In this document: positions 44,344-53,711 of the stretch, in pieces | How positions within the stretch are numbered: position 1 is the first letter of the stretch | Layout of the letters: each line of letters starts with the position of its first letter | The notes under the pieces: model-generated | What the model was told of the DNA's origin: nothing | The model's database searches: none | What the model saw: only the letters and a program-made list of their open reading frames with translations | NCBI GenBank assembly: GCA_965219705.1 | Contig: CBDCOK010000005.1 | Span: 28,480-92,479 of the forward strand | DNA length: 64,000 bases | DNA from: JAJECS01 sp965219705 | Lineage (GTDB): Bacteria > Chloroflexota > UBA11872 | Direction: 5' to 3' | Translations under genes and position numbers: made by a program

Positions 44344-45670
44344 CTCAGAGATCCCCTCATTTTGCCATATGAAATCAATAAGAAGAAACCCTTCTTGAAC
44401 AGACGTCTCACATTAGAAGAGTTTGCAAGGTGGCGCACTTTGAATTAGAATATGATTGCATGCATCTACATCAAGCCCTGCCGGCCTCATCCGGGCAATC
44501 GCTCCGGAGACACGACCTCCTGAACTTCATCGCCACCTTGTATCAAGGCGACCTGCATGCCAAACGGGTGCTGTCGTTGGCCAACGCCACCCTTGGCGTG
44601 CTGACGAGCGCTTCGCTGGCAATCCATGCAGTGGGCCGCGGCTTGGCCCAGGCCCTGGGCACATTGACCAAACATGGTGTAAAGCAGGTGGATCGGCTCC
44701 TGAGCAATCGAGGCGTCGACGTCTGGAGCTTTTTCGCATACTGGACGCCGTTCATCGTCGGCGCTCGCACGGAGGTCGTCGTCGCGCTGGATTGGACCAG
44801 TTTTGCGGCCGACGGGCAGGACACGATCGTGCTGTCGATGGTGACTGGCCATGGGCGCGCGACGCCCCTGCTTTGGAAGACGGTGGCGTCCTCGACGCTG
44901 AAGGGTAATCAGCGGCGCTATGAGTACGAGGTGCTGTGCCGGTTGCGGGAGGTGCTGCCGGCCGGAGTGAAAGTCACCGTCGTGGCGGACCGGGGCTTTG
45001 CGGATTGCAAGCTGTTCTACGCATTGACGACGGAACTGGCCTTCGAATACGTAATTCGGCTGCGTGGAGACATCTATGTGACGAATGCGCGGGGCGAGCG
45101 GCGAGCGGCCGCCGCGTGGGTCGGCGACAAGGGGCGTGCGCGGCGGTTGGTGGGTGCTCGGGTGACCGACGCGTACGATCTGCCGGTCGGCGTGGTCGTG
45201 TGCGTACAGGATCCGAAGATGGACGAACCGTGGTGCCTGGTGGCCAGCGAAGCGACAGTCCCGACGCGGGTCCTGATTCGGTACTACGGCAAGCGCTGGG
45301 GGATTGAGGCGGGCTTTCGGGACATCAAGGACATGCGCTTCGGGATGGGACTCTCGTCGATGCATGTTTCGCGCCCGGACCGGCGGGACCGTCTGTTGTT
45401 GATCAGCGCGTTGGCGATCGCCGTTCTGTCGTTGCTGGGTGCGGCGGGCGAGCGCATCGGTTATGACCGCTGGTTGAAGGCGAACACGGTGAAGCGGCGG
45501 ACGCATTCGCTGTTTCGGCAGGGGCTGATGCTGTACCACCATCTCCCCAATTGGCCCGAGGATCGGATTCGTCCGTTGATGGAGACGTTCGGAAGCATGC
45601 TCATGGAACAGCGGGTGTATCGGGAGGTTTTCGGCGTGATCTGATGCTGCAAAATGAGGGGATGCATGAG
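44344..45670 (+). mobile_element. IS4-type element nested in IS66 copy B
   Basis: 1327 bp with ends CTCAGAGATCCCCTCATTTT (left) and CTCATGCATCCCCTCATTTT (right, complement). Target duplication ACTCTCGGC(C), 9-10 bp (44335-44343/4 and 45671-45679/80). It is inserted in the non-coding right part of the IS66. Confidence 0.92.
44430..45644 (+). CDS. IS4-family DDE transposase
   Basis: 404 residues. Catalytic Asp in VVVALDWTSFA, Asp in VTVVADRGFADCK and Glu in the YREK-like box RYYGKRWGIEAGFRDIKDMR. The N-terminal domain reads LRRHDLLNFIATLYQGDLHA. The start at 44430 could be replaced by ATG 44460 (MHLHQALPAS). It is intact and the youngest insertion of the nest. Confidence 0.92.
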   Translation: MAHFELEYDCMHLHQALPASSGQSLRRHDLLNFIATLYQGDLHAKRVLSLANATLGVLTSASLAIHAVGRGLAQALGTLTKHGVKQVDRLLSNRGVDVWSFFAYWTPFIVGARTEVVVALDWTSFAADGQDTIVLSMVTGHGRATPLLWKTVASSTLKGNQRRYEYEVLCRLREVLPAGVKVTVVADRGFADCKLFYALTTELAFEYVIRLRGDIYVTNARGERRAAAAWVGDKGRARRLVGARVTDAYDLPVGVVVCVQDPKMDEPWCLVASEATVPTRVLIRYYGKRWGIEAGFRDIKDMRFGMGLSSMHVSRPDRRDRLLLISALAIAVLSLLGAAGERIGYDRWLKANTVKRRTHSLFRQGLMLYHHLPNWPEDRIRPLMETFGSMLMEQRVYREVFGVI

Positions 45671-45723
45671 ACTCTCGGCCCGTATTCATTGGCGGATCAC
45701 CCGGTAACCAAATACCGCTTACC

Positions 45724-46089
45724 TTTGTTGGTGGCAATAGAACGCCACGCGCACCGCAGGTTGCGGGGGTCAGTGACCCAGTTCCACAAGTCGCGGTACG
45801 GCTCGGTGGGGTTTTCTCAACTCCACTGATACAGCTTCCGCTGAACGCCGAGGAGCCAAGCCTGTTCGGCCTGATAATCCGAGTCCACGGATCGTTCCTC
45901 CGTCGTTGGAGCTGATCCACTCCCTGCCTCCCTTCGCCGTGCACGCGGCTTTCCCGCGCTCGGACTACTACGGAGGCTCCGCCCCCGCGACCATCCATCT
46001 CCGGTCTCCGCGGCTAGCCCGCTTCCGGTGCGGGCGGATGGTGCGGGTTCCCGTGTTCCGTCTATCAACCTCGGACCCGTAGGTGACAT
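45724..46089 (-). pseudogene. ltrA: Group II intron reverse transcriptase, N-terminal part with a nonsense codon
   Basis: From ATG 46089 the frame runs through DSDYQAEQAWLLGVQRKLYQ to WS, then an in-frame TGA, then ENPTEPYRDLWNWVTDPRNL and RCAWRSIATNKGKR up to the IS66 target site. Relatives have Arg at the stop position, so a CGA-to-TGA change is likely. The start may lie closer to VDSDYQ. Confidence 0.85.
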
Positions 46090-46503
46090 GCTTTACCCCT
46101 TACGGCTCAGGACGATGGGATAGGAGGACTGACCCATCGCCGGATGCGCGAGGCGCACCCTCCAGTGGGCAGCTTCCAGACCCACCGGGTCGCACCGTGT
46201 CCCCTCTGCTCCATCAAGCAATCGAGGGTTCCACCTGTAAATGAAGAGGCTTCCGGCACATGCTTCGTTGCCTCACCATAGGCCCTGCGGTAGCCCGGCC
46301 TGCGGTTGATGGTCCGCACCCGGTACAGTTCAGACCGCTCTGCTTATGACACCCCATCGTCGGAACCCGACGGAGCTTTGCGGTCCCCTTCCGGCCGATG
46401 TCCTCCATCGGGCGGGGCGGCATTTCGGCCGCCGGTCGATAGCCGGCAGACTTCAGAGGCTCTGTATCGCTACATTTTCTCCTCCTCCGTCGTCACGGCG
46501 CAC

Positions 46504-47531
46504 GGAAGCCGGTGTGGCACATCCTCGAAGACGAATCGTCGTTGACGCTGGTGCTCGCCAACGCGCAGCACATCCGGAACGTTCCGGGCCGCAAGAGCGA
46601 CCGGAACGACGCGGCCTGGATCGCCGACCTGTTGGCGCACGGGCTGATTCGGGGCAGCTTCGTGCCGCCGGCCCCGATCCAGGAACTGCGCGACCTGACG
46701 CGGACCCGCAAGCAGCTGATCCGCGAGGTCGGCCGGCACACGCAGCGGCTGCAGAAAACGCTCGAAGACGCGAACGTGAAGCTGACGCGCGTGGTCACCG
46801 ACATCCTGGGCGCCAGCGGCCGGGCGGTCCTGTCGGCGCTCATCGCCGGACAGACCGATCCCGAGCGGCTGGCCGATTGCACCACCGGACGCCTGAAGGC
46901 CAGCCGCGCGGACATCGTCGCCGCGGTGCACGGCCGGGTGACGGCGCACCACCGTTTCCTGCTGAAGCTGCATCTGTCGCAGGTCGACGCACTCACCGCC
47001 GCTGTGCAGCAAGTCGAGCACCAAGCCGACGAGGTTCTGCGCCCTTTTCGGGAGGCCGCCGACCGGCTGCAGACGATACCGGGGGTCAGTGAGACCGTCG
47101 CCCGAGTACTCGTCGCCGAGATCGGCGTTGACATGGCGCAGTTTCCCACTGCGGGCCATCTGGTCTCGTGGGCGGGTCTGTGCCCGCGCCTCGACGAGAG
47201 TGCGGGCAAGCGCCGCTCGACGCGGATCCGTCATGCGACGCCCTGGTTGAAGACCACACTCGTCCAGGCCGCGTGGGCGGCGACCCGGAAAAACGGGAGT
47301 TACCTGCAGGCGCAGTTTCACCGCCTCAAGGGTCGCCGTGGCCCGAAGAAGGCGATTGTGGCGGTCGCTGCCTCCATGCTGACCGCCGGCTACTTTATGC
47401 TCCGCGACGAGAAGGACTACCACGACCTCGGCGGCCGCTACCTGTCCGACCGCGACAAGCAACGCGTCACCCAGCGCCTCCTCCGGCGTCTGCAGGATCT
47501 CGGAGTGGTAGTGGAAGTGAAGGCCGCATGA
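46504..47531 (+). pseudogene. IS110-family recombinase, 3' exon-like part
   Basis: 342 codons: KPVWHILEDESSLTLVLANA, SDRNDAAWIADLLAHGLIRG (the two Asp of DEDD), DRLQTIPGVSETVARVLVAE (helix-hairpin-helix), SWAGLCPRLDESAGKRRSTR (catalytic Ser region) and RRLQDLGVVVEVKAA. It is perfectly in frame with 41297-41498 once the intron is removed, so the gene was intact when interrupted. Confidence 0.93.
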
Positions 47532-47656
47532 GCCGGTGCCCAACATAGGTTTCCTTGTAGAGCTCAGCTGATGATTCTCGGGCGCTGCTGAAGTTTTGCC
47601 GGAGCCTGTTCGAGACCGGCAACCTGATCGGAACCGACTTCAAGGATGTTTCTGTA

Positions 47657-47809
47657 ATGAAAGTTGAGCGGCCATTTGTGCAGGATGAATCGGGCCTGCA
47701 CGTCCAGTTCACGGTGAGCTGGCATGCCATTGGAAAAACTGGCAAGGATGCGCATGATGCTCTTGAGGTGCTGCTGCCTGAAAAGCCAGATCCAGCGCCA
47801 GAGGTCTAA
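47657..47809 (+). pseudogene. C-terminal part of an unknown gene
   Basis: From ATG 47657: MKVERPFVQDESGLHVQFTV, SWHAIGKTGKDAHDALEVLL. The frame is open further upstream (RALLKFCRSLFETGNLIGTD from about 47580) without a start, so this is probably the end of a longer gene cut by the IS110 insertion. Base composition is less GC-rich than the surroundings. Confidence 0.4.
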
Positions 47810-47833
47810 TTGGGAGGGCGGCCCTTGCCCGTC

Positions 47834-47857
47834 TGTCGCAAACGACCGTTTGCGACA
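47834..47857. repeat. res-like perfect dyad, right
   Basis: TGTCGCAAACGACCGTTTGC plus GACA: a near-perfect 24-bp palindrome with a 2-bp centre, immediately upstream of a resolvase gene fragment. Such dyads are typical resolvase-binding subsites. Confidence 0.6.
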
Positions 47858-47861
47858 GACG

Positions 47862-48088
47862 CTGATCGGCTACGCCCGCGTCTCGAAGGCGGATGGCTCC
47901 CAGTCGCTGGACCTGCGGCGCGACGCGGCCAACCTCTACCACGACTTCGCCTCCGGCGTACGCGACGACCGGCCGGGACTCGACAGCTGCCTGCGCGCCC
48001 TGCGGAAGGGCGACGTGCTCGTCGTCTGGAAGCTCGGCCGCAACCTCGCCCATCTGGTCAACACCGTGCAGGACCTGACCTGTCCGCC
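47862..48088 (+). pseudogene. tnpR: Tn3-type serine resolvase N-terminal fragment
   Basis: LIGYARVSKADGSQSLDLRR carries the catalytic Ser in ARVSK. SGVRDDRPGLDSCLRALRKG and VLVVWKLGRNLAHLVNTVQD follow. Functional relatives read WKLDRLGRNLAHL; three residues including an active-site Arg are deleted here. The frame becomes random after QDL, and the HTH is lost. Confidence 0.8.
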
Positions 48089-48364
48089 CGCAGCACGGAG
48101 TCGGCCGGCGCGAGAACGTGTTCGTCGCGAAGCTAGGCGCGCGCCAGCGCCAGCGAGGTTTGCCCTTCGCGGACCGCTGACCCGTGGCGGCCGGGCACCC
48201 TGGACCTCTCAGGGGTCCCCAGGCCACGCAAGCGGCGGTTGACTCACGGGCTACGGTTGCTGATAGGGTTCGGGGGGATGAACATCGAACCGAATCTTGT
48301 TGTTCACCAACGGGAATACCCGATGCTGCCGAGATCGGGACGAACGCGAAACGTGAGGTCTTCG

Positions 48365-48805
48365 ATGAAGATGGTCGTGCTCATGGCTGCCGTCTTCGCG
48401 CTCGGTGTCACCGTGGAGGCGCAGCGGGCGAGAGCGTCGGGAACGGCAACATTGGTCCACATGCCGGCGGCGGATGCCGATCCGCCGGTTGTCGAACGAA
48501 CAGAGGATTTCGACGTGGCCCGGCACATGGTCGAACGTGAAGTTTGCCTAGATAATTCGCTGTACGTGGTCGCGTTGGAGGCTTACAGGCACGATGTGCC
48601 CGCGGCCGCGCTCGTGTTTCATAGCCCGCAAAATCCAGGGGATGCTCCGCTAATAAATCTGGTTCTGGACCGGGACGGTACCGGGTGGGCGTGGAATTCG
48701 TTTAGCTTGGCGTCTGGGTGTGTGGTGGTGCGGACGATGGGCGGCCGGTCGCGGCTGTTCCGGGTGAGGCTCTCCGTCAACTTTGGTGGGCCCAGGGTCC
48801 GATAA
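48365..48805 (+). CDS. Secreted hypothetical protein, 146 residues
   Basis: ATG 48365 gives a signal peptide (MVVLMAAVFALGVTVEAQRA). The mature part has beta-type stretches (CLDNSLYVVALEAYRHDVPA, PLINLVLDRDGTGWAWNSFS, GCVVVRTMGGRSRLFRVRLS) and two Cys that may pair. GC content is lower than the neighbours. It is followed 4 bp upstream of its stop by a dispersed repeat. Family not recognised. Confidence 0.6.
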   Translation: MKMVVLMAAVFALGVTVEAQRARASGTATLVHMPAADADPPVVERTEDFDVARHMVEREVCLDNSLYVVALEAYRHDVPAAALVFHSPQNPGDAPLINLVLDRDGTGWAWNSFSLASGCVVVRTMGGRSRLFRVRLSVNFGGPRVR

Positions 48806-48935
48806 CCGCATCTTCCGTTAACCCCCCCGCGCACGCCGCCTGAGCGCCGAAAGCCCCCGGATTCCGGGCCTGATCCCGCAATCGCTCATTCGCCGTCCTC
48901 GCCATGCCGATAAAGGCCAGAGGGCGGCGCACCGC
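48797..48935 (+). repeat. Dispersed repeat, site 3, with a 115-bp shared tail
   Basis: GTCCGATAACCGCATCTTCC then GTTAACCC, followed by a tail (GAAAGCCCCCGGATTCCGGG, CGATAAAGGCCAGAGGGCGG) that aligns with 61485-61612. It overlaps the last codons of the 48365 gene. Confidence 0.6.
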
Positions 48936-48994
48936 CGCAGCCTTGGCAAACTAGTGGGCTGGGTAGGTCACGTTCGACCCTGCCCGTTTACCCA

Positions 48995-49680
48995 GGAGGA
49001 GGCAACCACTGTACCGCACCCGGTTTCTTGGACACAAGTTTGGGCTACGCGGCTTGGCGTAGCTCGTACTCCTCGCGGGCCTCGAGTGGCGTGCGATAGG
49101 CGAGCTTCTCGAGGCGCCAGCACCGGTTGTAGCGCTCGACGAACTCGGCGACGGCGGCGCGCACGTCGGCGAGATTTTGAAAGACCCGGCCGTAGACGCC
49201 CTGCTCCTTGAGCGTGCGATTCCAGCGTTCGACGACGCCGTTGGTCTCCGGCTCTTTGAGCAAGCCGAAGCTGGGGCGGATGCCCCAGTAGCGGACCTGG
49301 TTGAGGAAGTGGTCCGACAGATACTGGCTGCCGTGGTCCATCCGGAGCGACAGGCCGCGGGCCGCGTCCGCCTCGACCGAGCCGCTGCGGCGCCGGAGCC
49401 CTTGCGCGACCGGCTCGAGGGCCGCGAAACGGTCGCCCACCTTGCACACGTGCCATCCCACACACTCGGCATTCCAGTGGTCGATGGCCGCGAAGGTCCA
49501 GACCCAGCCGTCGTCGACGGTCAACACCCGCGCGCCATCGGTACCCCACATGACGTCGGGCGCCGAGGTGACAATCGTGCCGTCGTGCGGTTTCGGCTCA
49601 CCCTGCCGCCCGCGGTGAGGCGAGAGCAGGCCCTGCGCGCGCATCACGCGCAACACCCGCGTGCGCGAGACCCGCACCCC
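48995..49680 (-). mobile_element. IS3-family element, truncated
   Basis: One end (CCACTGTACCGCACCCGGTT region) and the 3' two thirds of orfB are present; the other end is missing at 49680, where glgA sequence begins. It separates glgA from whatever lay upstream. Confidence 0.7.
49045..49677 (-). pseudogene. IS3-family transposase (OrfB) fragment
   Basis: 211 residues with the rve core: Asp in VMWGTDGARVLTV, Asp in LSLRMDHGSQYLSDHFL and Glu in NGVVERWNRTLKEQGVYGRV. It begins MRVSRTRVLRVMRAQGLLSP, so the first part of OrfB and OrfA are missing. Confidence 0.85.
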
Positions 49681-49684
49681 GTCG

Positions 49685-50400
49685 AACGGCGTGGACTACA
49701 CCATCTGGAACCCGGCCGCCGACCGCTTCATTCGAAGTCCGTATACCGCCGCCGACCTCACGGGCAAACGCGACTGCAGGGCCGACCTCCAGCAGCGCGT
49801 CGGCCTGCCGGTCGCCGACCGACCGCTGGTGAGCATGGTGGCCCGGCTGGCCGAGCAGAAGGGAATCGACATCCTGCTCGGGACCCTCGACGACCTGCTG
49901 GCGCGCGACCTGCAATTCGTGCTGCTCGGCACGGGCGAGGCGCACTACGAAGCCCAGCTGCGGGCCATCGGGGAGCGACATCCCGGGCAGGCGGCGATCC
50001 ACACGGACTTCGACGAGGGGCTGGCCCACGTCATCGAGGCGGGTAGCGACATCTTCCTGATGCCCTCGCGCTACGAGCCCTGCGGGCTCAATCAGCTCTA
50101 CAGCATGAAGTACGGGACCGTGCCGGTCGTCCGCGCCACGGGCGGCCTGCGGGACTCGGTCAGCCCCTTCGATCGGGCGACGCGGCAGGGTACCGGCTTC
50201 CTCTTCGACGACTACTCGCCGGGCGCCCTGCTGGACGCCGTTGGACCGCGCGCTCGACTGCTATCGCCAGCCGGACCTGTGGCAGGCGTTGGTGCGCAAC
50301 GCGATGTCGCGGGACTTCTCGGTCCAGCGTGTGGCGGCGCAGTACCTCGCGCAGTACCTCGACGCCTACAGGCGGCTCACCGGGTTGGCCGGCTCCTGAC
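49685..50400 (+). pseudogene. glgA: Glycogen/starch synthase (GT5) C-terminal half, frameshifted
   Basis: NGVDYTIWNPAADRFIRSPY is the hinge into the C-terminal Rossmann domain; LVSMVARLAEQKGIDILLGT, SRYEPCGLNQLYSMKYGTVP and VRATGGLRDSV carry the E-x7-E nucleotide-sugar motif. The N-terminal domain is lost at the IS3 junction. Near 50243 one base shifts the frame; the rest (DRALDCYRQPDLWQALVRNA, QYLAQYLDAYRRLTGLAGS) ends at 50400. It is non-functional. Confidence 0.88.
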
Positions 50401-50432
50401 GCCGACGCGACGCACCGGCGTCAGGGAGCGCT

Positions 50433-53117
50433 TCAGAACCGCAGGCGCACCCCGGCGAAGCCGCTCCGCGGCGTGCCCGGCGAGACGAAGCGCGGATCGC
50501 TGGCGTCCGGCACCTCCGACAGGAACACCTCCAGCTCGGCCAGGACCCCGAACGTCGCATAGCGCCGGTCGAACAGATTATCGATGCGCGCGAACACCTC
50601 GACGTGCTCGCCGGCGCGATACACCGAGCGCAGGTTGGCGATGCCGTAGCCGGCGAGCCGGGGCTGATCGTTGCCCTCGTCGCCGACGAAGATGCGGCTG
50701 GACGCGGTGACCGTCTCCAGCATGACGTCCCAGGCGTCGGACAGCGCGTAACGCAGGCCGGCCTTGAAGCTGTGGCGCGGAATGCCCGGCAGCCGGTCCC
50801 CCGGCTCGACGTGCAGGAAGCCACCTGCGGTGGCGGCGGAGTTGACCTCCGCGTTGCCCGGCAACTCGAGCGGCGACTGGAACGTCGCGTCGACCAGGCC
50901 GTAGCCGGCATACCAGCCGAGCCGCTCGACCCCGCCGTCGAGCTGCGCGTCGAGCCCGACGCGGTGCGTATCCCCGGCGTTCCGAAAGTAGCCGGTCCCG
51001 ATCAGCAGCGGCGACGCGACGAACAGAATGTCGTCGGCGATAGCCGTGCGGTAGACGGCGACCGACCAGTTCAGCCGCCATCCCGACGCGTCCCGGACAC
51101 GGCCGCGCAGCCCCCCTTCGACCGAACGGGCCACGGCCTGCTCGAGCGGTGGGTCGGAGACGAACGCGTTGGGCACGCGGCAGGGCTCGGCCGGGTCGGC
51201 GCAGCTCAGCTCCGCCGCGGTCGGCGCCCGATTCGACTCCGCATAGCGGCCGAAAATGGATACGGCATCGCTGAACTGATGCACCAGGCCCGCCCCGACG
51301 TTGAAGCGCGAGAAGGAGTGCTGCCCGTCGAGCGAGGTGCCGAGGCGGTCGGCAATGTCGATGCGCGCCTGGTTGAAGCGCCCCGACACGCTGAGGTGGG
51401 TCCGGTCGGTGAACGACAGGGTGTCGCTGAAGTACAGCCCGACGGCGCTGTTCGCCGTATCGAGGCCGGTGTTGAACTGATCGTCCGGGGCCTCGCCGTA
51501 GATCCCGGCCAGCAGCCCGGAGCCGGCCACCGTACGGTCGGGCGTGAGCGTGCCGACCTCGCTCGTGAACGTGAAGCCGACATCGGCCAGGTCGGCCGAG
51601 GCGCCCAGCGTGAGGACGTTCTCCCGGCCGGCAACCTCGGCCGCCGCGGTGGCCTGCACCGTGGCGCCGTACCCCTTCGACCGGGTCGTGGTGCGGTTGA
51701 ACGCCGCGTCGCCCTCGGCATCGTCCCTGGTGATGAAGCGGCCGCTGCGCACGTCGACGAGCGGGCGCGCCTCATCGTCGTCGTCACCGTTGTCGCCTCC
51801 GTGCTCAGGGGCGGCGCGATCAGGGTCTTCGTCATCGTCCGCGTCCGCGCCGAAGCAGAGCGTGCCTGCCGGCGCGCCGAAGGGGAGCAAGTCGTCGTCG
51901 CATGCCTCGAACTCCGCTTCGTCGCCATTGAGCGTCTTGCGGTCCAGGTCGCGGTAGTACCCGGTCGCCTGCACGGACCAGATGCGGGACACCGTGACGT
52001 CGAAGCGCCCCTGGACGAAGCCGAGACGGTTCTCCGTCGTGTCGGGATAGGTGAAGACCGCGCCGCGGGCCGCGTCGAGCAGCTCGACCGGCGCCGGCGC
52101 GTTGCCGTTGAGCCGGGAGTCGGCATACGTGAAGCTGACGCCGGCGTCGATCGCCTCGTCACGGTAGGCGAGATCGGCGACCGCCTGCGTCACCTCCGAG
52201 GGAGAGGCCACCCGCCAGCCGGTCTCGTCGAACCGTGTGGCCCCGAGGTAGACGGCCCAGGGACCGTTGTTCGCACCCCACTCCGCCGTCGCCGTATACC
52301 GGTCGAACGACCCGCCGGAGAACTCGCCGCGAAAGCCGGCATGCTCGAACCCGTTCTTGAGGTTCAAGACCATGGCGCCGCCCAGCGCGTTCAGGCCGTA
52401 GGTCGGCTCCGCGCCGGCGCTGAGCTGCACCTGACCGACCGCGAACTGCGGAATCAGGTCGAACTGGACGGTGTCGCCGAACGGCTCGTTGACCCGCACG
52501 CCGTTCTGGTAGACCGCCACGCCTTGCGGCAGCCCCAGGAGCGGCGAGGCGGTAAAGCCGCGAAACCGCAGGGTGGGCTGAAACAGGTTGGTGGTGGCGC
52601 CCTCCAGCGTGATCGAGCCGAGCTGCTCGTTGAGCGCATCGGCCAGCGAGGCCGCGTGCCGATCCTCGATCTCCGCCGCGGTGACGACCGACACGGTCGC
52701 CGGCACCCGGTCGCGGCTGACGCCGCCGCCAGGAGTGGGCGCGACGCCGATGACGTCGACCTGCTGGGCGAACGCCGCGAGCCCCAGCCGCACGTCGGCG
52801 CTGAGGGTCTCTCCCGCCCGCAGCGCCAGGCCGGCGCGGCGCTCGGTGCGGAATCCCGGCATCGAGACGGTGAGCGCATACGATCTTGCGGGGAGCGACG
52901 CGAAGCGGTAGGTGCCGGTGGCATCGGTCGTCGTGACGATCGGCTCGACGCCCGGCGCCGTCGCGGTGACCGTTGCGCCGGCCACGGCCGCATCCTGCGC
53001 GTCGGTGACCTGCCCCTCCAGCGCGGCGGTCTGCGCACGCACGCCGACCGAGCCGAGCAACAGCAGCAGCAAACCGGCCAGCAACCCCCGCGTACCACCC
53101 ACCGAGCTCACCTGCAT
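50433..53117 (-). CDS. TonB-dependent receptor with a carboxypeptidase-regulatory-like domain and an acidic loop
   Basis: About 894 residues from ATG 53117, preferred over ATG 53123 because GGAGG sits 6 nt before it. Signal peptide (GLLAGLLLLLLGSVGVRAQ); beta-sandwich (LEGQVTDAQDAAVAGATVTA); plug (LRFRGFTASPLLGLPQGVAV, GAEPTYGLNALGGAMVLNLK); barrel to RSGFAGVRLRF. A strongly acidic loop (GADADDDEDPDRAAPEHGGD and NGDDDDEARP) is unusual and could attract cations. CRVPNAF, NRAPTAAEL and HVEVFARIDNLFDRRYATFG are receptor hallmarks. The ligand is unknown. Confidence 0.9.
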   Translation of the reverse strand: MQVSSVGGTRGLLAGLLLLLLGSVGVRAQTAALEGQVTDAQDAAVAGATVTATAPGVEPIVTTTDATGTYRFASLPARSYALTVSMPGFRTERRAGLALRAGETLSADVRLGLAAFAQQVDVIGVAPTPGGGVSRDRVPATVSVVTAAEIEDRHAASLADALNEQLGSITLEGATTNLFQPTLRFRGFTASPLLGLPQGVAVYQNGVRVNEPFGDTVQFDLIPQFAVGQVQLSAGAEPTYGLNALGGAMVLNLKNGFEHAGFRGEFSGGSFDRYTATAEWGANNGPWAVYLGATRFDETGWRVASPSEVTQAVADLAYRDEAIDAGVSFTYADSRLNGNAPAPVELLDAARGAVFTYPDTTENRLGFVQGRFDVTVSRIWSVQATGYYRDLDRKTLNGDEAEFEACDDDLLPFGAPAGTLCFGADADDDEDPDRAAPEHGGDNGDDDDEARPLVDVRSGRFITRDDAEGDAAFNRTTTRSKGYGATVQATAAAEVAGRENVLTLGASADLADVGFTFTSEVGTLTPDRTVAGSGLLAGIYGEAPDDQFNTGLDTANSAVGLYFSDTLSFTDRTHLSVSGRFNQARIDIADRLGTSLDGQHSFSRFNVGAGLVHQFSDAVSIFGRYAESNRAPTAAELSCADPAEPCRVPNAFVSDPPLEQAVARSVEGGLRGRVRDASGWRLNWSVAVYRTAIADDILFVASPLLIGTGYFRNAGDTHRVGLDAQLDGGVERLGWYAGYGLVDATFQSPLELPGNAEVNSAATAGGFLHVEPGDRLPGIPRHSFKAGLRYALSDAWDVMLETVTASSRIFVGDEGNDQPRLAGYGIANLRSVYRAGEHVEVFARIDNLFDRRYATFGVLAELEVFLSEVPDASDPRFVSPGTPRSGFAGVRLRF

Positions 53118-53236
53118 CGACATCCTCCGTCCTCGCGCGCGCACAGCTTTGCCGGAATATTCCGTCCGGGTCGAATCCGTTCAGGCTGATTGTCCGGCGA
53201 CCGCCGCGGCCCGGCCGGGACAGGCCCGCTCCCTAT

Positions 53237-53517
53237 GTACGAGTGGACCAGCGGCTACGGCGCCGGCAACCTGATCTACACCGACGCCGACACGTTCGGC
53301 TGGCCGCTCGACTACCTCAATCCCCTCCACCCGCCCAAGGCCGACTGGGAGTTCTTCCGGTTCGGCGGCAACGACTACAACGTCGGCGTCACGGGCGTCT
53401 TCGGCCAGTTCAGCATCGAGCCGACGAGCCGGCTGATCCTGACGGCCGGCGGGCGCTACGACCGGCTGGACCTCGAGAACACGCTGACGTTCCGGACGGG
53501 CATGCCGGTCGTCGCGG
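53237..53517 (+). repeat. Perfect 281-bp copy of receptor-gene sequence from 28309-28589
   Basis: It encodes 93 codons of the barrel (YEWTSGYGAGNLIYTDADTF, GVFGQFSIEPTSRLILTAGG) without a start or continuation. Both ends join unrelated sequence. The absence of any mismatch implies a recent copy, gene conversion, or an assembly artefact. Confidence 0.9.
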
Positions 53518-53711
53518 CCTGTCCATGGAATGCGGCTTCGGTGTATTTCCTGACAGATACGGAACACGAACCCCGTCATGTTCCGTGCTGCCAGACTGTT
53601 CAGCCAGAACGTGCGTTTCTTCCTGACAGAACCGCGCCGGTCTCCCTCCACCCGCCGGTCTCCCGCGCCCCGGAGGCCGGCTCGGGAGCACCCGGGGGCT
53701 TGCGCTGAGCC

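Larger units (their letters stand above)
42541..45715 (+). mobile_element. IS66-family element, copy B, carrying an IS4-type element
   Basis: Left end GTCTTTGTTTAGCGGGTG; right end (complement) GTATTTGGTTACCGGGTG. The exact 8-bp target duplication is CGCTTACC (42533-42540, 45716-45723). Deleting the element and one repeat restores NKGKRTSGVDG in the reverse transcriptase. Without the nested IS4 it is close in length to copy A at 32266. Confidence 0.95.
41499..46503 (-). mobile_element. Group II intron inserted antisense in IS110, itself carrying IS66 and IS4 elements
   Basis: The minus strand begins GTGCGCCGTGACGACGG (GUGYG rule) at 46503 and ends CCCTACTCTAC (AY rule) at 41499. Removing it restores the IS110 codon exactly. 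Domain V is at 41560-41595. Of its 5005 bp, 3183 are IS66 copy B (with the nested IS4) plus one target duplication, leaving an intron of about 1.8 kb with a reverse transcriptase that lost its catalytic centre. Because it lies antisense to the IS110 gene, splicing cannot repair that gene. Confidence 0.92.
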
